The notes beneath the pieces are model-generated. The model was given only the letters and a program-made list of their open reading frames with translations, did not search any database and had not been told where the DNA came from. 38,206 nt of DNA from an uncultured Pigmentiphaga sp. (lineage in GTDB: Bacteria > Pseudomonadota > Gammaproteobacteria > Burkholderiales > Burkholderiaceae_B): assembly GCA_937891425.1 (NCBI GenBank), contig CALAGD010000075.1:1-38206 (forward strand). Reading direction: 5' to 3'. Of the stretch, positions 1-8,214 are shown one piece after another. The position numbers were made by a program, and so were the translations under genes. Position 1 is the first letter of the stretch. Each line of letters begins with the position of its first letter.

Positions 1-364
1 TGGTGGAGCCGGGGGGAATTGAACCCCCGTCCGCAAGCCGTCCACAGGCAGTTCTACATGTTTAGTTGACCTATTTGAATTTAACCGCAAGCTTGGCCAG
101 CCAACAGGCCGACTTACGGCGAGTCACGTAGTTTTAAGGCCCCGATGTGTGACCCCATCGGAACCCGATTCCTTGTAAATGACGCTGCTGTAGGTGTTAC
201 CCTACCTGACCCAAGGACAAATCAGTGCAGCGGCTAGCCATTAAGCGGCGATAGCAAAACGCTCGTCGTTGGCGTTTATTTGATTTCCAGTGGTTTAACG
301 AGCTGACTGGTGCTCGACATGCACTGCTCTGCTTCTTGACCCACGTCGAAGCCAGGTCGGCCCC
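1..364 (-). ncRNA. ssrA: tmRNA (transfer-messenger RNA)
   Basis: Rescues stalled ribosomes: it acts first as an alanine tRNA, then as an mRNA that adds a degradation tag. On the minus strand the 3' end is base 1 (TGG, read as CCA), preceded by a T-arm. The 5' GGGGCCG (from 364) pairs with CGGCUCC at the 3' end to make the acceptor stem, which sets both ends. The tag reading frame lies at 241-273: GCC resume codon, then A-N-D-E-R-F-A-I-A-A and TAA. The Bordetella tag as I remember it is ANDERFALAA, so this differs by one residue. The full gene is present; its terminator lies outside the window. Very sure of identity. Confidence 0.97.
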
Positions 365-379
365 ATGTGTGAATCTTGC

Positions 380-385
380 ATTCTA
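380..385 (-). promoter_or_regulatory. ssrA promoter -10 hexamer
   Basis: TAGAAT on the minus strand, 15 nt before the mature 5' end of tmRNA. That leaves room for a short leader removed by RNase P. No good -35 hexamer is visible at 16-18 bp. Bases 386-523, between here and gph, hold nothing else that I recognise. Confidence 0.45.
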
Positions 386-523
386 CCCGATCTTGCGCCG
401 TGTTTGCGGTTTTCAGGCGCTTTCGGGAAGAAACTTCATGCTCTGCTGCTCAAGCCCGATGCGAAGATATTCATGGGACTGGTTGTTTGAGGGAAAAGTT
501 CCGCTCGTTGTGCAATGTTTTCG

Positions 524-1192
524 TCAACCTGGCGCTCCGGAACGCAGGACGTCCAGAATCTGCCAGGTGTGGCGGGGCGAGTCGGCCACATAGTGGGCCT
601 TCCAGTGTTGCACTTCGGGTTCGAGTCCGCAGTAACCCCAAGCCGCGGCAACCGTCAGCATGCTTGCCGCGTGACCGGCCTGCACGTCGCGCAGATCATC
701 GCCAATGTAGATACAGGCCTCCGGCCGCACACCGGCCTGCTCGGCGGCATGCAGCAGGGGCAGCGGGTGGGGCTTGGTTTGTGGCGTGGTGTCGCCACAG
801 ACTACCACAGCGGGTTCGATACCCAGATGGTGAATCAGCGGCCGGGCCAGTGCCGTGCTTTTGTTGGTCACGATGCCCCAGGCGATTCCGTGTTCTTCCA
901 GGGCGCTCAGCAGCTCGCCAACGCCGCCGAACAACGACGAATGCCCGAGCATGCAGGCGGCGTAGTCTTTCAGGAACTGGTCGCGAACGGTGAGGTATTC
1001 CGGGTGATCGGGCGTCAGACCGAGTGCCATGCCCAGCAGCCCGCGCGCCCCACGGGAAGCAACTGCACGCAACTGGGAAAAAGGCAGCGGAGGCAGCCCG
1101 CGCGCTTCACGCTGCATGTTGGCGGCAAGGACCAGGCCTGGTGCGGTATCGGCCAGTGTTCCGTCGAAGTCAAACAGGACCAGTTCAATCAT
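524..1192 (-). CDS. gph: Phosphoglycolate phosphatase (HAD superfamily)
   Basis: Hydrolyses 2-phosphoglycolate, which arises from DNA 3'-end repair and oxygenase side reactions, to glycolate; cytosolic. The protein is 222 aa, normal for the family. HAD motif I is DFDGT with nucleophile D8 and acid/base D10; motif II is T109-N110; motif III lysine is K140 in TKPHP; motif IV is GDD with D165-D166. The helical cap lies at about residues 15-85. The start ATG at 1190-1192 begins MIELVLFDFDGT, the usual N-terminus. It is the last gene of ompA-ubiG-gph and begins 32 bp after ubiG ends. The same frame stays open far upstream through ubiG, but that part is a shadow. Confidence 0.93.
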   Translation of the reverse strand: MIELVLFDFDGTLADTAPGLVLAANMQREARGLPPLPFSQLRAVASRGARGLLGMALGLTPDHPEYLTVRDQFLKDYAACMLGHSSLFGGVGELLSALEEHGIAWGIVTNKSTALARPLIHHLGIEPAVVVCGDTTPQTKPHPLPLLHAAEQAGVRPEACIYIGDDLRDVQAGHAASMLTVAAAWGYCGLEPEVQHWKAHYVADSPRHTWQILDVLRSGAPG

Positions 1193-1224
1193 GGGAGCGG
1201 GGAAACGGGCCAAGAGTCTCCGCT

Positions 1225-2007
1225 TCAGTCTGCAGGAGCAACCAGACGGCGGGTAGCCATCATGTAGTTGACGTCGGTGTTGTCGGTGAGGTGATAGCTG
1301 TCGGTGAGCGGGTTGTAGGTCAGACCTTTCAGGTGCGTGACTTCCAGCCCCGCCTGCCGGCAGGCGAGTGCGAGTTCGCTGGGCCGGATGAACTGCTCGT
1401 AGTCGTGCGTGCCCCGGGGCAGCAGCCGCAGCACGAACTCTGCTGCGACAATGGCCTGCAGGAAAGACTTCAGATTGCGGTTGATCGTGGAGAAGAATAC
1501 ATGGCCGCCAGGCTTTACCAGCGTCGCGCAGGCGCGCACCACTGAGGCCGGATCGGGCACGTGTTCGAGCATCTCCATGCAGGTGACGACATCGAAACTG
1601 GCGGGCTGGCGGGCAGCCAGGTCTTCCACCGCAATGCGTTCGTAGGTGACCGGCACGCCAGACTCGAGGCTGTGCAAGCGGGCCACGGTAAGCGGCTTGG
1701 CGGCAAGATCGATGCCGGTAACCTTGGCCCCCTGCCGGGCCATGCTCTCGGAGAGAATCCCCCCGCCGCAGCCCACGTCGAGCACAACCTTGCCTTCGAG
1801 GGCGCCGGCGATCTCGTTGATCCAGCCAAGGCGCAAGGGGTTGATGGCATGCAACGGCTTGAATTCGCTGGCAGGATCCCACCACCGCGAAGCCAGTGCG
1901 CTGAACTTGTCGAGCTCGGCTGCGTCTACGTTGGCGCTTGCGCCCGCAGCGGTTCCGCCGGGGGTGGCAGGGTGATCTGCCGGACTGCGGTTGGAGGCGT
2001 TCGTCAT
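1225..2007 (-). CDS. ubiG: Ubiquinone biosynthesis O-methyltransferase UbiG
   Basis: SAM-dependent enzyme that performs both O-methylation steps of ubiquinone synthesis (on the 2-octaprenyl-6-hydroxyphenol and the demethylubiquinol intermediates), at the cytosolic face of the membrane. 260 aa. Class I methyltransferase motif I is DVGCGGG at residues 77-83. The FSALASRWWDP and INPLR stretches near the N-terminus are typical of UbiG, and the C-terminus has GLTYNPLTDSYHLT. I chose ATG 2007; an in-frame start at 2064 would run through the ompA terminator hairpin. The first 25 residues are Ala/Pro/Gly-rich and probably disordered. No clear Shine-Dalgarno is seen. It follows ompA and precedes gph. 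Confidence 0.95.
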   Translation of the reverse strand: MTNASNRSPADHPATPGGTAAGASANVDAAELDKFSALASRWWDPASEFKPLHAINPLRLGWINEIAGALEGKVVLDVGCGGGILSESMARQGAKVTGIDLAAKPLTVARLHSLESGVPVTYERIAVEDLAARQPASFDVVTCMEMLEHVPDPASVVRACATLVKPGGHVFFSTINRNLKSFLQAIVAAEFVLRLLPRGTHDYEQFIRPSELALACRQAGLEVTHLKGLTYNPLTDSYHLTDNTDVNYMMATRRLVAPAD

Positions 2008-2024
2008 GCCGGTTTCATCTATAC

Positions 2025-2052
2025 AAAAAAGCCTGGCAGAATGCCAGGCTTT
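2025..2052 (-). terminator. Rho-independent terminator after ompA
   Basis: Perfect 11-bp stem AAAGCCTGGCA / TGCCAGGCTTT with a 3-nt loop, followed on the minus strand by a run of six T. On the plus strand the stem is followed by TTTATT, so it could act in both directions. It lies 55 bp after the ompA stop and ends only 17 bp before the chosen ubiG start. Confidence 0.88.
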
Positions 2053-2107
2053 TATTCTAACCACTCGCTCAGTCGGGGTGTGGCCCCAACCTCAAGCGAC
2101 GGAGAGA

Positions 2108-2758
2108 TTACGGCGTTACGCGACGCGTACCGACCACTTCGATTTCAACACGGCGGTTGAGCGCGCGGCCTTGCGGCGTAGCGTTGCTGGCGATGGGGTC
2201 GGCTTTACCCTTGCCCTCGATGTAGATGCGATTGGGGTCGATGCCGTGGGCTACGAGGTAGTTCTTGACCGCTTCAGCACGGCGCAGCGACAGGCCCAGG
2301 TTGTAGGCATCGCTACCGATGGAGTCGGTATAACCAACCGCCAGGATGACTTCGAGGTTGATGGTCTGGATTTGACGCACGAGTTCGTCGAGCATGCGAC
2401 GGCCATCGGGCTTCAGGACGGCCTTGTCGAAATCGAAGAAGGTGTCCGCGTCAAAAACGACTTTTTCTGCCACGGGCGCAGGTGCGGGCGCGGGGGCGGG
2501 AGCCTGGGCGATGATGGTACCGTCGCAGCCCGGCAGACCGGTTTCGGGGGTCCAGAATGCGTTTCTCCAGCAAAGCTCGCCGGTTCCGTTCAGCCAGGGA
2601 AGACCGCTTACGTTGACCCAGTTGTTCTCGCCGCGACCAAGGTTTTGCGCAATGACGGCAGGATCAGCCACTGCGCGAACCTGTTGAGCGCCGGCCACTC
2701 CAGTCATGGTGGTGGCGGCAAACGCCAGCGCCAGGGCAATTTTTGAGGGCTTGTTCAT
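2108..2758 (-). CDS. ompA: OmpA-family peptidoglycan-anchoring outer-membrane protein
   Basis: Links the outer membrane to peptidoglycan. 216 aa. Signal peptide at residues 1-24 with a likely AGA|QQ cleavage site; a short N-terminal segment with two cysteines (C63, C78) that could form a disulfide; a PAPAPAPAP hinge at about 86-95; then the OmpA C-terminal domain (about 99-210) with the YTDSIG and LSLRRA motifs. D145 and R160 fit the pair that binds the peptidoglycan diamino acid. It lacks the 8-strand barrel of E. coli OmpA and resembles the short Bordetella OmpA. RBS GAGGAG lies 4 nt before ATG. Divergent from gyrA, with its own promoter and terminator. Confidence 0.93.
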   Translation of the reverse strand: MNKPSKIALALAFAATTMTGVAGAQQVRAVADPAVIAQNLGRGENNWVNVSGLPWLNGTGELCWRNAFWTPETGLPGCDGTIIAQAPAPAPAPAPVAEKVVFDADTFFDFDKAVLKPDGRRMLDELVRQIQTINLEVILAVGYTDSIGSDAYNLGLSLRRAEAVKNYLVAHGIDPNRIYIEGKGKADPIASNATPQGRALNRRVEIEVVGTRRVTP

Positions 2759-3171
2759 GTTTCTCCTCGTGAGCTTGAAGCAGAAATTGTTTGTTTCGCA
2801 GCGACCCCCGCCGCATCGGGTGAATACGGGCGTCCGGGTAGCCCGGACATACGAAGGTCAGTATAGCAATGAGCCCAAGTGTTTCAAAGAATTTTCATTC
2901 ATTCTGTGACGTACCTCAGGCATCGTTGCCTCGACTGCTGCGGTAAGAGGCATACGCCAGGGAGCCATTGAGCCATTGTGGAATGTGCGTATGCAACGGC
3001 GCAAGTTCCTCGCCCTTTGACAAGCGGTTCATGTTGGTTTTTTTCAACAGGAAAAACCGCATCCGGCGGGGCCGGACGCTGCGCCGGAAGATACCACATC
3101 AGCCCGGCGGAAAAGGGGGCGGATGTTAAACTTAAACATTGGCCTGAACCACGCTATGGATACCTGATTCT
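2759..3171. other. Divergent ompA / gyrA intergenic region
   Basis: 413 bp without a gene. It holds the ompA leader, hairpin and promoter on the minus side. On the gyrA side there is a TTGACA at 3017-3022 with no matching -10, a TTAAAC tandem repeat near 3126, and a GC-rich imperfect hairpin near 3060-3085 (GCATCCGGC / GCCGGACGC). No convincing gyrA promoter or Shine-Dalgarno could be placed. Confidence 0.5.
2860..2887 (-). promoter_or_regulatory. Sigma-70-type promoter of ompA
   Basis: On the minus strand: TTGAAA, 16 bp, TATACT, ending about 100 bp before the ompA start. The long leader contains a perfect 7-bp hairpin, GTCCGGG / CCCGGAC with a 3-nt loop (2832-2848). A strong promoter fits an abundant outer-membrane protein. 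Confidence 0.65.
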
Positions 3172-5895
3172 ATGGATTCTTTCGCCAAGGAGACATTACA
3201 GGTCTCGTTGGAAGACGAGATGCGTCGCAGCTATCTCGATTACGCCATGAGCGTGATTGTAGGACGGGCACTGCCCGATGTGCGCGACGGTCTCAAGCCC
3301 GTGCATCGCCGGGTACTGTACGCCATGCACGAACTGGGCAATGCATGGAACCGCCCCTACAAGAAGTCGGCGCGTATTGTCGGCGATGTCATCGGTAAAT
3401 ACCACCCCCATGGCGACCAGGCCGTCTACGACACCATCGTGCGCATGGCCCAGCCGTTCTCGCTGCGCTACATGCTGGTCGACGGCCAGGGCAACTTCGG
3501 CTCGGTCGACGGCGACAGCCCGGCCGCCATGCGGTACACCGAAATCCGCCTGTCCAGGATAGCGCACGAGATGCTGGCCGACATCGACCAGGAAACGGTC
3601 GACTTCGGTCCCAACTACGACGGCAGCGAAAAAGAACCGCTCGTATTGCCGGCGCGCCTACCCAATCTGCTGGTGAACGGCAGTTCCGGCATTGCTGTAG
3701 GCATGGCCACCAACATCCCGCCGCATAACCTGGGTGAGGTGGTCGACGGCTGCCTGTACGTGTTGCGCAACCCCGATTGCTCGGTCGATGACGTCATCGA
3801 ACGCATCCCCGCACCCGATTTCCCCACAGGCGCCACCATTTATGGCATCGCCGGCGTGCGTGAGGGCTACCGCACCGGCCGGGGGCGGGTGGTCATCCGG
3901 GCCAAGGCACACTTCGAAGAAACCGACCGCGGCGGCCGCCAGGCCATCGTCATCGACGAACTGCCCTACCAGGTCAACAAGAAGACCTTGCAGGAGCGTA
4001 TCGCCGAGCTCGTCAACGAAAAGAAGATCGAGGGCATTTCCGACATCCGCGACGAGTCCGACAAGGAAGGCATGCGGCTGGTCATCGAGCTGAAGCGGGG
4101 CGAAGTGCCCGAGGTGGTGCTCAATAATCTGTACAAGCACACCCAGCTGCAAGATACCTTCGGCATGAACCTGGTCGCGCTGGTCGATGGCCAGCCGCGG
4201 TTGCTGAATCTCAAGCAGCTGGTCGAGCACTTCCTTGCCCACCGCCGCGAAGTGGTTACGCGGCGAACCGTGTACCAGCTGCGCAAGGCACGCGAGCGCG
4301 GTCATGTGCTTGAAGGCCTCGCGGTGGCCCTGGCCAACATCGACGAGTTCATCGAACTCATCAAGACCGCGCCGTCTCCTCCGGTGGCGCGCGATGCCCT
4401 CATGGCGCGTACCTGGAATTCATCTCTGGTGCGCGAGATGCTCGAGCGTGCCCATCAGGATACGCCCGGAGGCAGCGCCGCATACCGCCCCGAGGGGCTG
4501 GGCGAAGAGTTCGGGTTGCAGCCGGATGGCACCTATCGGCTGTCGGAAACCCAGGCGCAGGAAATCCTCAATTTGCGCCTGCAACGCCTCACTGGGCTGG
4601 AGCAGGACAAGATCGTGTCCGAGTACAAGGAGGTCATGGCCAACATTGCCGACCTCCTCGATATCCTCGCGCGTCCGGAACGCATTGCCGACATCATTGC
4701 CGACGAACTCACGGCCATCAAGAACGAGTTCCACACCAGCGCGAACGACACTCGCCGCTCGACCATCGAGTACAACGCCACCGAGCTCGACACGGAAGAC
4801 CTCATCACCCCCATGGACATGGTGGTCACGCTTTCGCACAGCGGCTACATCAAGAGCCAGCCGTTGTCGGAGTACCGGGCGCAGCGCCGCGGGGGCCGGG
4901 GCAAACAGGCCGCCAGCATCAAGGAAGACGACTGGATCGACCACATCTTCGTCGCCAATACGCACGACCACCTGCTGTGCTTCAGCGACCTGGGTCGGGT
5001 CTATTGGCTGAAGGTGTGGGAAGTGCCCCAGGGAGGGCGCACTTCGCGCGGGCGCCCGCTGGTGAACATGTTCCCGCTGGCCGAGGGCGAGAAGATCACC
5101 GCAGTGCTGCCCGTGAAGGAGTTTGCCGACGACAAGTACGTGTTCATGGCTACCTCGCGGGGCACCGTCAAGAAAACCCCGTTGTCCGATTTCTCCAATC
5201 CGCGCAAGGCCGGCATCATTGCGGTTGACCTCGACGAGGGTGATTACCTCGTGGGCGCGGGGCTTACCAGCGGGTCGCACGACATCATGCTGTTCTCCGA
5301 CGCGGGCAAGGCCGTGAGGTTCGATGAGAACGACGTGCGCCCCATGGGCCGCAATGCCCGCGGTGTGCGTGGCATGACGCTGGAAGAAGGCCAACGCGTG
5401 ATTGCCATGCTGGTGTCCGATGGTGAAGACTACAGCGTGCTGACGGCTACCGAGAACGGCTACGGCAAGCGCACCCCCATTACCGAATACACGCGCCATG
5501 GACGCGGCACCAAGGGCATGATCGCCATACAGGCCAGCGAGCGCAACGGCCCGCTGGTGGGTGCGGTGCTGGTCCTGCCCACCGACGAAATCATGCTCGT
5601 CACCGATGGCGGGGTGCTCGTTCGTACGCGGGTGGCCGAGATCCGGGAAATGGGCCGGGCGACGCAAGGGGTCACGCTCATCAGCCTCGACAATGGCAGC
5701 CGCTTGTCCAGCGTGCAGCGCGTGGCGGAAAGTGACGTCCTTGACGACGAAAACGACGATACCGACGGGGCCGAGTCGGCGCAGTCTGGCGCTGATCCGG
5801 GCGCCCGTGCCAGTGCCGGGCAAGATGATGATGCCCGGTCCCCCAATACTGATGCAGACAACCCTGATGACTCTCAAGTTGGCGAGGAAGAATGA
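3172..5895 (+). CDS. gyrA: DNA gyrase subunit A
   Basis: Breaks and rejoins DNA in the A2B2 gyrase that introduces negative supercoils. 907 aa, somewhat longer than E. coli GyrA (875). The N-terminal breakage-reunion domain carries catalytic Y122 with R121, in AAMRYTEIRL. The quinolone-resistance region is KYHPHGDQAVYD: position 83 is Gln (Ser in E. coli) and D87 is kept. The C-terminal wrapping domain starts with the GyrA box QRRGGRG at about residue 571 and shows repeated blade motifs. The last 53 residues include 19 Asp/Glu, forming an acidic tail. The stop overlaps the serC start (ATGA), so the two are probably translationally coupled. Confidence 0.98.
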   Translation: MDSFAKETLQVSLEDEMRRSYLDYAMSVIVGRALPDVRDGLKPVHRRVLYAMHELGNAWNRPYKKSARIVGDVIGKYHPHGDQAVYDTIVRMAQPFSLRYMLVDGQGNFGSVDGDSPAAMRYTEIRLSRIAHEMLADIDQETVDFGPNYDGSEKEPLVLPARLPNLLVNGSSGIAVGMATNIPPHNLGEVVDGCLYVLRNPDCSVDDVIERIPAPDFPTGATIYGIAGVREGYRTGRGRVVIRAKAHFEETDRGGRQAIVIDELPYQVNKKTLQERIAELVNEKKIEGISDIRDESDKEGMRLVIELKRGEVPEVVLNNLYKHTQLQDTFGMNLVALVDGQPRLLNLKQLVEHFLAHRREVVTRRTVYQLRKARERGHVLEGLAVALANIDEFIELIKTAPSPPVARDALMARTWNSSLVREMLERAHQDTPGGSAAYRPEGLGEEFGLQPDGTYRLSETQAQEILNLRLQRLTGLEQDKIVSEYKEVMANIADLLDILARPERIADIIADELTAIKNEFHTSANDTRRSTIEYNATELDTEDLITPMDMVVTLSHSGYIKSQPLSEYRAQRRGGRGKQAASIKEDDWIDHIFVANTHDHLLCFSDLGRVYWLKVWEVPQGGRTSRGRPLVNMFPLAEGEKITAVLPVKEFADDKYVFMATSRGTVKKTPLSDFSNPRKAGIIAVDLDEGDYLVGAGLTSGSHDIMLFSDAGKAVRFDENDVRPMGRNARGVRGMTLEEGQRVIAMLVSDGEDYSVLTATENGYGKRTPITEYTRHGRGTKGMIAIQASERNGPLVGAVLVLPTDEIMLVTDGGVLVRTRVAEIREMGRATQGVTLISLDNGSRLSSVQRVAESDVLDDENDDTDGAESAQSGADPGARASAGQDDDARSPNTDADNPDDSQVGEEE

Positions 5896-7022
5896 TGACC
5901 CGTCCCTATAACTTTTCGCCTGGCCCGGCGACATTGCCGGAAAGCGTGCTGAAACAGGCTGCCGAGGAGATGCTCGACTGGCAGGGCACCGGCATGTCGG
6001 TCATGGAGATGAGTCATCGGGGACGCGATTTCGGCAAGATCTGCGACGAAGCCGAGGCCGATCTGCGCACGCTGCTCGCCATTCCCGACGACTACGCCGT
6101 CCTGTTCATGCAGGGGGGCGCCTCAGGGCAGAATGCCATCGTTCCGCTCAACCTCATCGAGCGGCGCGCGGCCCGTGCGGCCGATTATGTCATTTCGGGG
6201 TCCTGGTCGCGCAAGTCGCATGCCGAAGCCGTCCGTTATGGCGACGTGCAGGTCGCCGCTACTTCGGAACAGCCAGCGACCATCGACGGTCGCGAACAGC
6301 CCGGATTCACCTGGATGCCGCCGGTCAGCACCTGGAAAGTGCGGCCCGAATCCAGCTACGTGCATCTGTGCAGCAACGAGACCATCCATGGCATTGAGTT
6401 CATGGACTGGGCCGAGGCGGCGCGCCACGCGGGAGACGTGCCCCTGGCAATCGACGCCTCATCGCACATCCTCTCGCGGCCGTTCGATGTGCGCGCGGCC
6501 GGAGTCATTTACGCAGGCGCCCAGAAGAACGTTGGGCCGGCGGGGGTCACCATCGTCATCGTGCGCAACGACCTCATCGGTCATGCATCGCGCGTATGCC
6601 CCACTGCATTCGATTACGCCAACGTCGCGCGCGAGCGGTCGCGCTTCAACACGCCACCTGCGTATGCCATCTATATTTGCGGTCTGGTCTTCAAGTGGGT
6701 GCTGCAGCAGGGCGGCGTGCAGGCCATGGAAGAACAGAACCGCGCGAAGGCCGAGCTGCTGTACGGCTATCTCGACAGCACTGATTTCTACATCAACCGG
6801 GTGCATCCATCGGTGCGGTCGCGCATGAACGTGCCGTTCTTCCTGGCGGATGAGTCGTTGAACGAGAAATTCCTGACGGGCGCGGCCGAAGCCGGGTTGC
6901 TGGCACTGAAGGGGCACAAGAGCGTGGGGGGCATGCGCGCATCCATCTACAACGCAATGCCGTTGGCGGGTGTGCAGGCTCTGGTCGATTACATGAAAGC
7001 ATTCGAAAAACGTTATGGATGA
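5892..7022 (+). CDS. serC: Phosphoserine aminotransferase
   Basis: PLP enzyme that converts 3-phosphohydroxypyruvate and glutamate to phosphoserine (serine synthesis), and makes 4-phosphohydroxythreonine for vitamin B6. 376 aa. It begins YNFSPGPATLPESVL, the standard SerC opening, and has FMQGGASGQN and the PLP lysine K212 in AGAQKNVGPAG. The C-terminus GHKSVGGMRASIYNAMP is the substrate-phosphate-binding segment. Two adjacent ATGs (5892 and 5895) overlap the gyrA stop; either may be used. Its end overlaps pheA by 8 bp. Confidence 0.97.
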   Translation: MMTRPYNFSPGPATLPESVLKQAAEEMLDWQGTGMSVMEMSHRGRDFGKICDEAEADLRTLLAIPDDYAVLFMQGGASGQNAIVPLNLIERRAARAADYVISGSWSRKSHAEAVRYGDVQVAATSEQPATIDGREQPGFTWMPPVSTWKVRPESSYVHLCSNETIHGIEFMDWAEAARHAGDVPLAIDASSHILSRPFDVRAAGVIYAGAQKNVGPAGVTIVIVRNDLIGHASRVCPTAFDYANVARERSRFNTPPAYAIYICGLVFKWVLQQGGVQAMEEQNRAKAELLYGYLDSTDFYINRVHPSVRSRMNVPFFLADESLNEKFLTGAAEAGLLALKGHKSVGGMRASIYNAMPLAGVQALVDYMKAFEKRYG

Positions 7023-8106
7023 CGTCCTGTCGCGAGAGCTTGCACCGTTGCGTGCCGAGATTGATGGCATCGATGCGCAGATCCTTGCCCTCATCAATCG
7101 CCGGGCGGAACTGGCCCGAAAAGTAGGTGAGGTCAAGCATGCGCTGGGTGGCAACGACGTCGCGGTGTTGCGGCCCGAGCGCGAAGCCAGACTCGTTCGT
7201 GAGCTGCAGGCTGCCAACCAGGGCCCGCTCAGCGCAGACAACATCCAGGCGATCTGGGCCGAGATCATTTCCGCCTGCCGGGGCCTTGAAAAGACGCTGG
7301 TGGTGGCCTACCTGGGGCCTGCTGGCACCTATTCGGAGCAGGTAGCCTTCGAACACTTCGGACACGCCATCACCACATGCGCCTGCCCCACCATCGATGC
7401 AGTGTTCCGCGCGGTGGAAAGCGGCGAAGCAGACGTGGGCATGGTGCCCATCGAGAACTCCACCGAGGGCGCCGTCAACCGTACCCACGACCTGTTCCTG
7501 ACGTCGCCCGTAAAGATCATGGGTGAGCGCTCGCTCGTGGTGCGCCAGTGCCTGATGACGCAATCGGGCGACATGACGGGAGTTGCACGCATCCTGGCGC
7601 ACCCGCAGTCGCTCGCGCAATGCCATGGCTGGCTCACGCAGCATTACCCCGACATCCCACGTGAGGCTGTCAGCAGCAATGCCGAAGCTGCGCGCCTGGC
7701 GTCGCTCGATCCTGGCGTGGCAGCCATCGCAGGCGAGAAGGCGGCCAGCAGCTGGAACTTGAAGCTGGTGGCAAAGGGCATCCAGGATGATCCCCATAAC
7801 CGGACGCGGTTCTTTGCGATCGGCAACCAGGACGTCGCACCGTCAGGGCGCGACAAGTCCAGCCTGATCCTGTCCGTACCCAACCGGCCGGGGGCGGTAG
7901 TGCAGATGCTCACGCCGCTGGCGCGGCACGGCGTCTCGATGACCCGCTTCGAATCGAGGCCGGCGCGAACCGGGCAATGGGAGTACTACTTTTACGTCGA
8001 CATCGAGGGTCATCGCGACGATCCGCAGGTGGCGCGTGCCCTGGAAGAGCTTCGGGCCGAAACGGCATTCTTCAAACTGCTTGGCTCGTATCCTGCGGAA
8101 GCCTGA
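7015..8106 (+). CDS. pheA: Bifunctional chorismate mutase / prephenate dehydratase (P-protein)
   Basis: Converts chorismate to prephenate and then phenylpyruvate for phenylalanine synthesis. 363 aa in three parts. An AroQ-type chorismate mutase lies at about 1-90 (IDGIDAQILALINRRAELA, with KVGEVKHA). The prephenate dehydratase is at about 97-275, opening YLGPAGTYSE and holding the catalytic NRTRFF motif. A C-terminal ACT domain is at about 283-355 with ESRP and NRPGAV, the site for feedback by phenylalanine. It begins inside the end of serC, so the pair is coupled. The order gyrA-serC-pheA-hisC-tyrA is common in Burkholderiales. Confidence 0.97.
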   Translation: MDDVLSRELAPLRAEIDGIDAQILALINRRAELARKVGEVKHALGGNDVAVLRPEREARLVRELQAANQGPLSADNIQAIWAEIISACRGLEKTLVVAYLGPAGTYSEQVAFEHFGHAITTCACPTIDAVFRAVESGEADVGMVPIENSTEGAVNRTHDLFLTSPVKIMGERSLVVRQCLMTQSGDMTGVARILAHPQSLAQCHGWLTQHYPDIPREAVSSNAEAARLASLDPGVAAIAGEKAASSWNLKLVAKGIQDDPHNRTRFFAIGNQDVAPSGRDKSSLILSVPNRPGAVVQMLTPLARHGVSMTRFESRPARTGQWEYYFYVDIEGHRDDPQVARALEELRAETAFFKLLGSYPAEA

Positions 8107-8125
8107 ACGCGTCTTCGACCCAGCG

Positions 8126-8152
8126 TGGGCCCGATTCTTTCGGTCGGGCCCA
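8126..8152. repeat. Perfect inverted repeat between pheA and hisC
   Basis: TGGGCCCGA and TCGGGCCCA, 9 bp each, around a 9-nt loop, 19 bp after the pheA stop. No T-run follows, so it is not a classic terminator by itself. It may protect the 3' end or pause polymerase. Similar TGGGCCC arms occur near 31516 and 32734. Confidence 0.6.
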
Positions 8153-8170
8153 TCCGAACTGCTTGCTTGT

Positions 8171-8193
8171 GCCGGCATTGGTCCGGCTTTTTT
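8171..8193 (+). terminator. Possible weak terminator upstream of hisC
   Basis: GCCGG, 7-nt loop, CCGGC, then TTTTTT. The stem is only 5 bp, so it would be inefficient, allowing partial read-through from pheA to hisC. It ends 21 bp before the hisC start. Confidence 0.4.
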
Positions 8194-8214
8194 CACCGAG
8201 TGTGGAGACCCCTT

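Noticed and set aside
1193..1885. Upstream extension of the gph frame through ubiG
   Set aside because: It overlaps ubiG in another frame; gph starts normally at MIELVLFDFDGT.
3017..3050. TTGACA at 3017-3022 as the gyrA promoter
   Set aside because: At 16-18 bp spacing there is only a T-run, not a -10 hexamer.
4420..5934. 504-codon open frame on the minus strand opposite gyrA
   Set aside because: It is antisense to a certain gene and shows no domain; long shadow frames are expected in GC-rich DNA.
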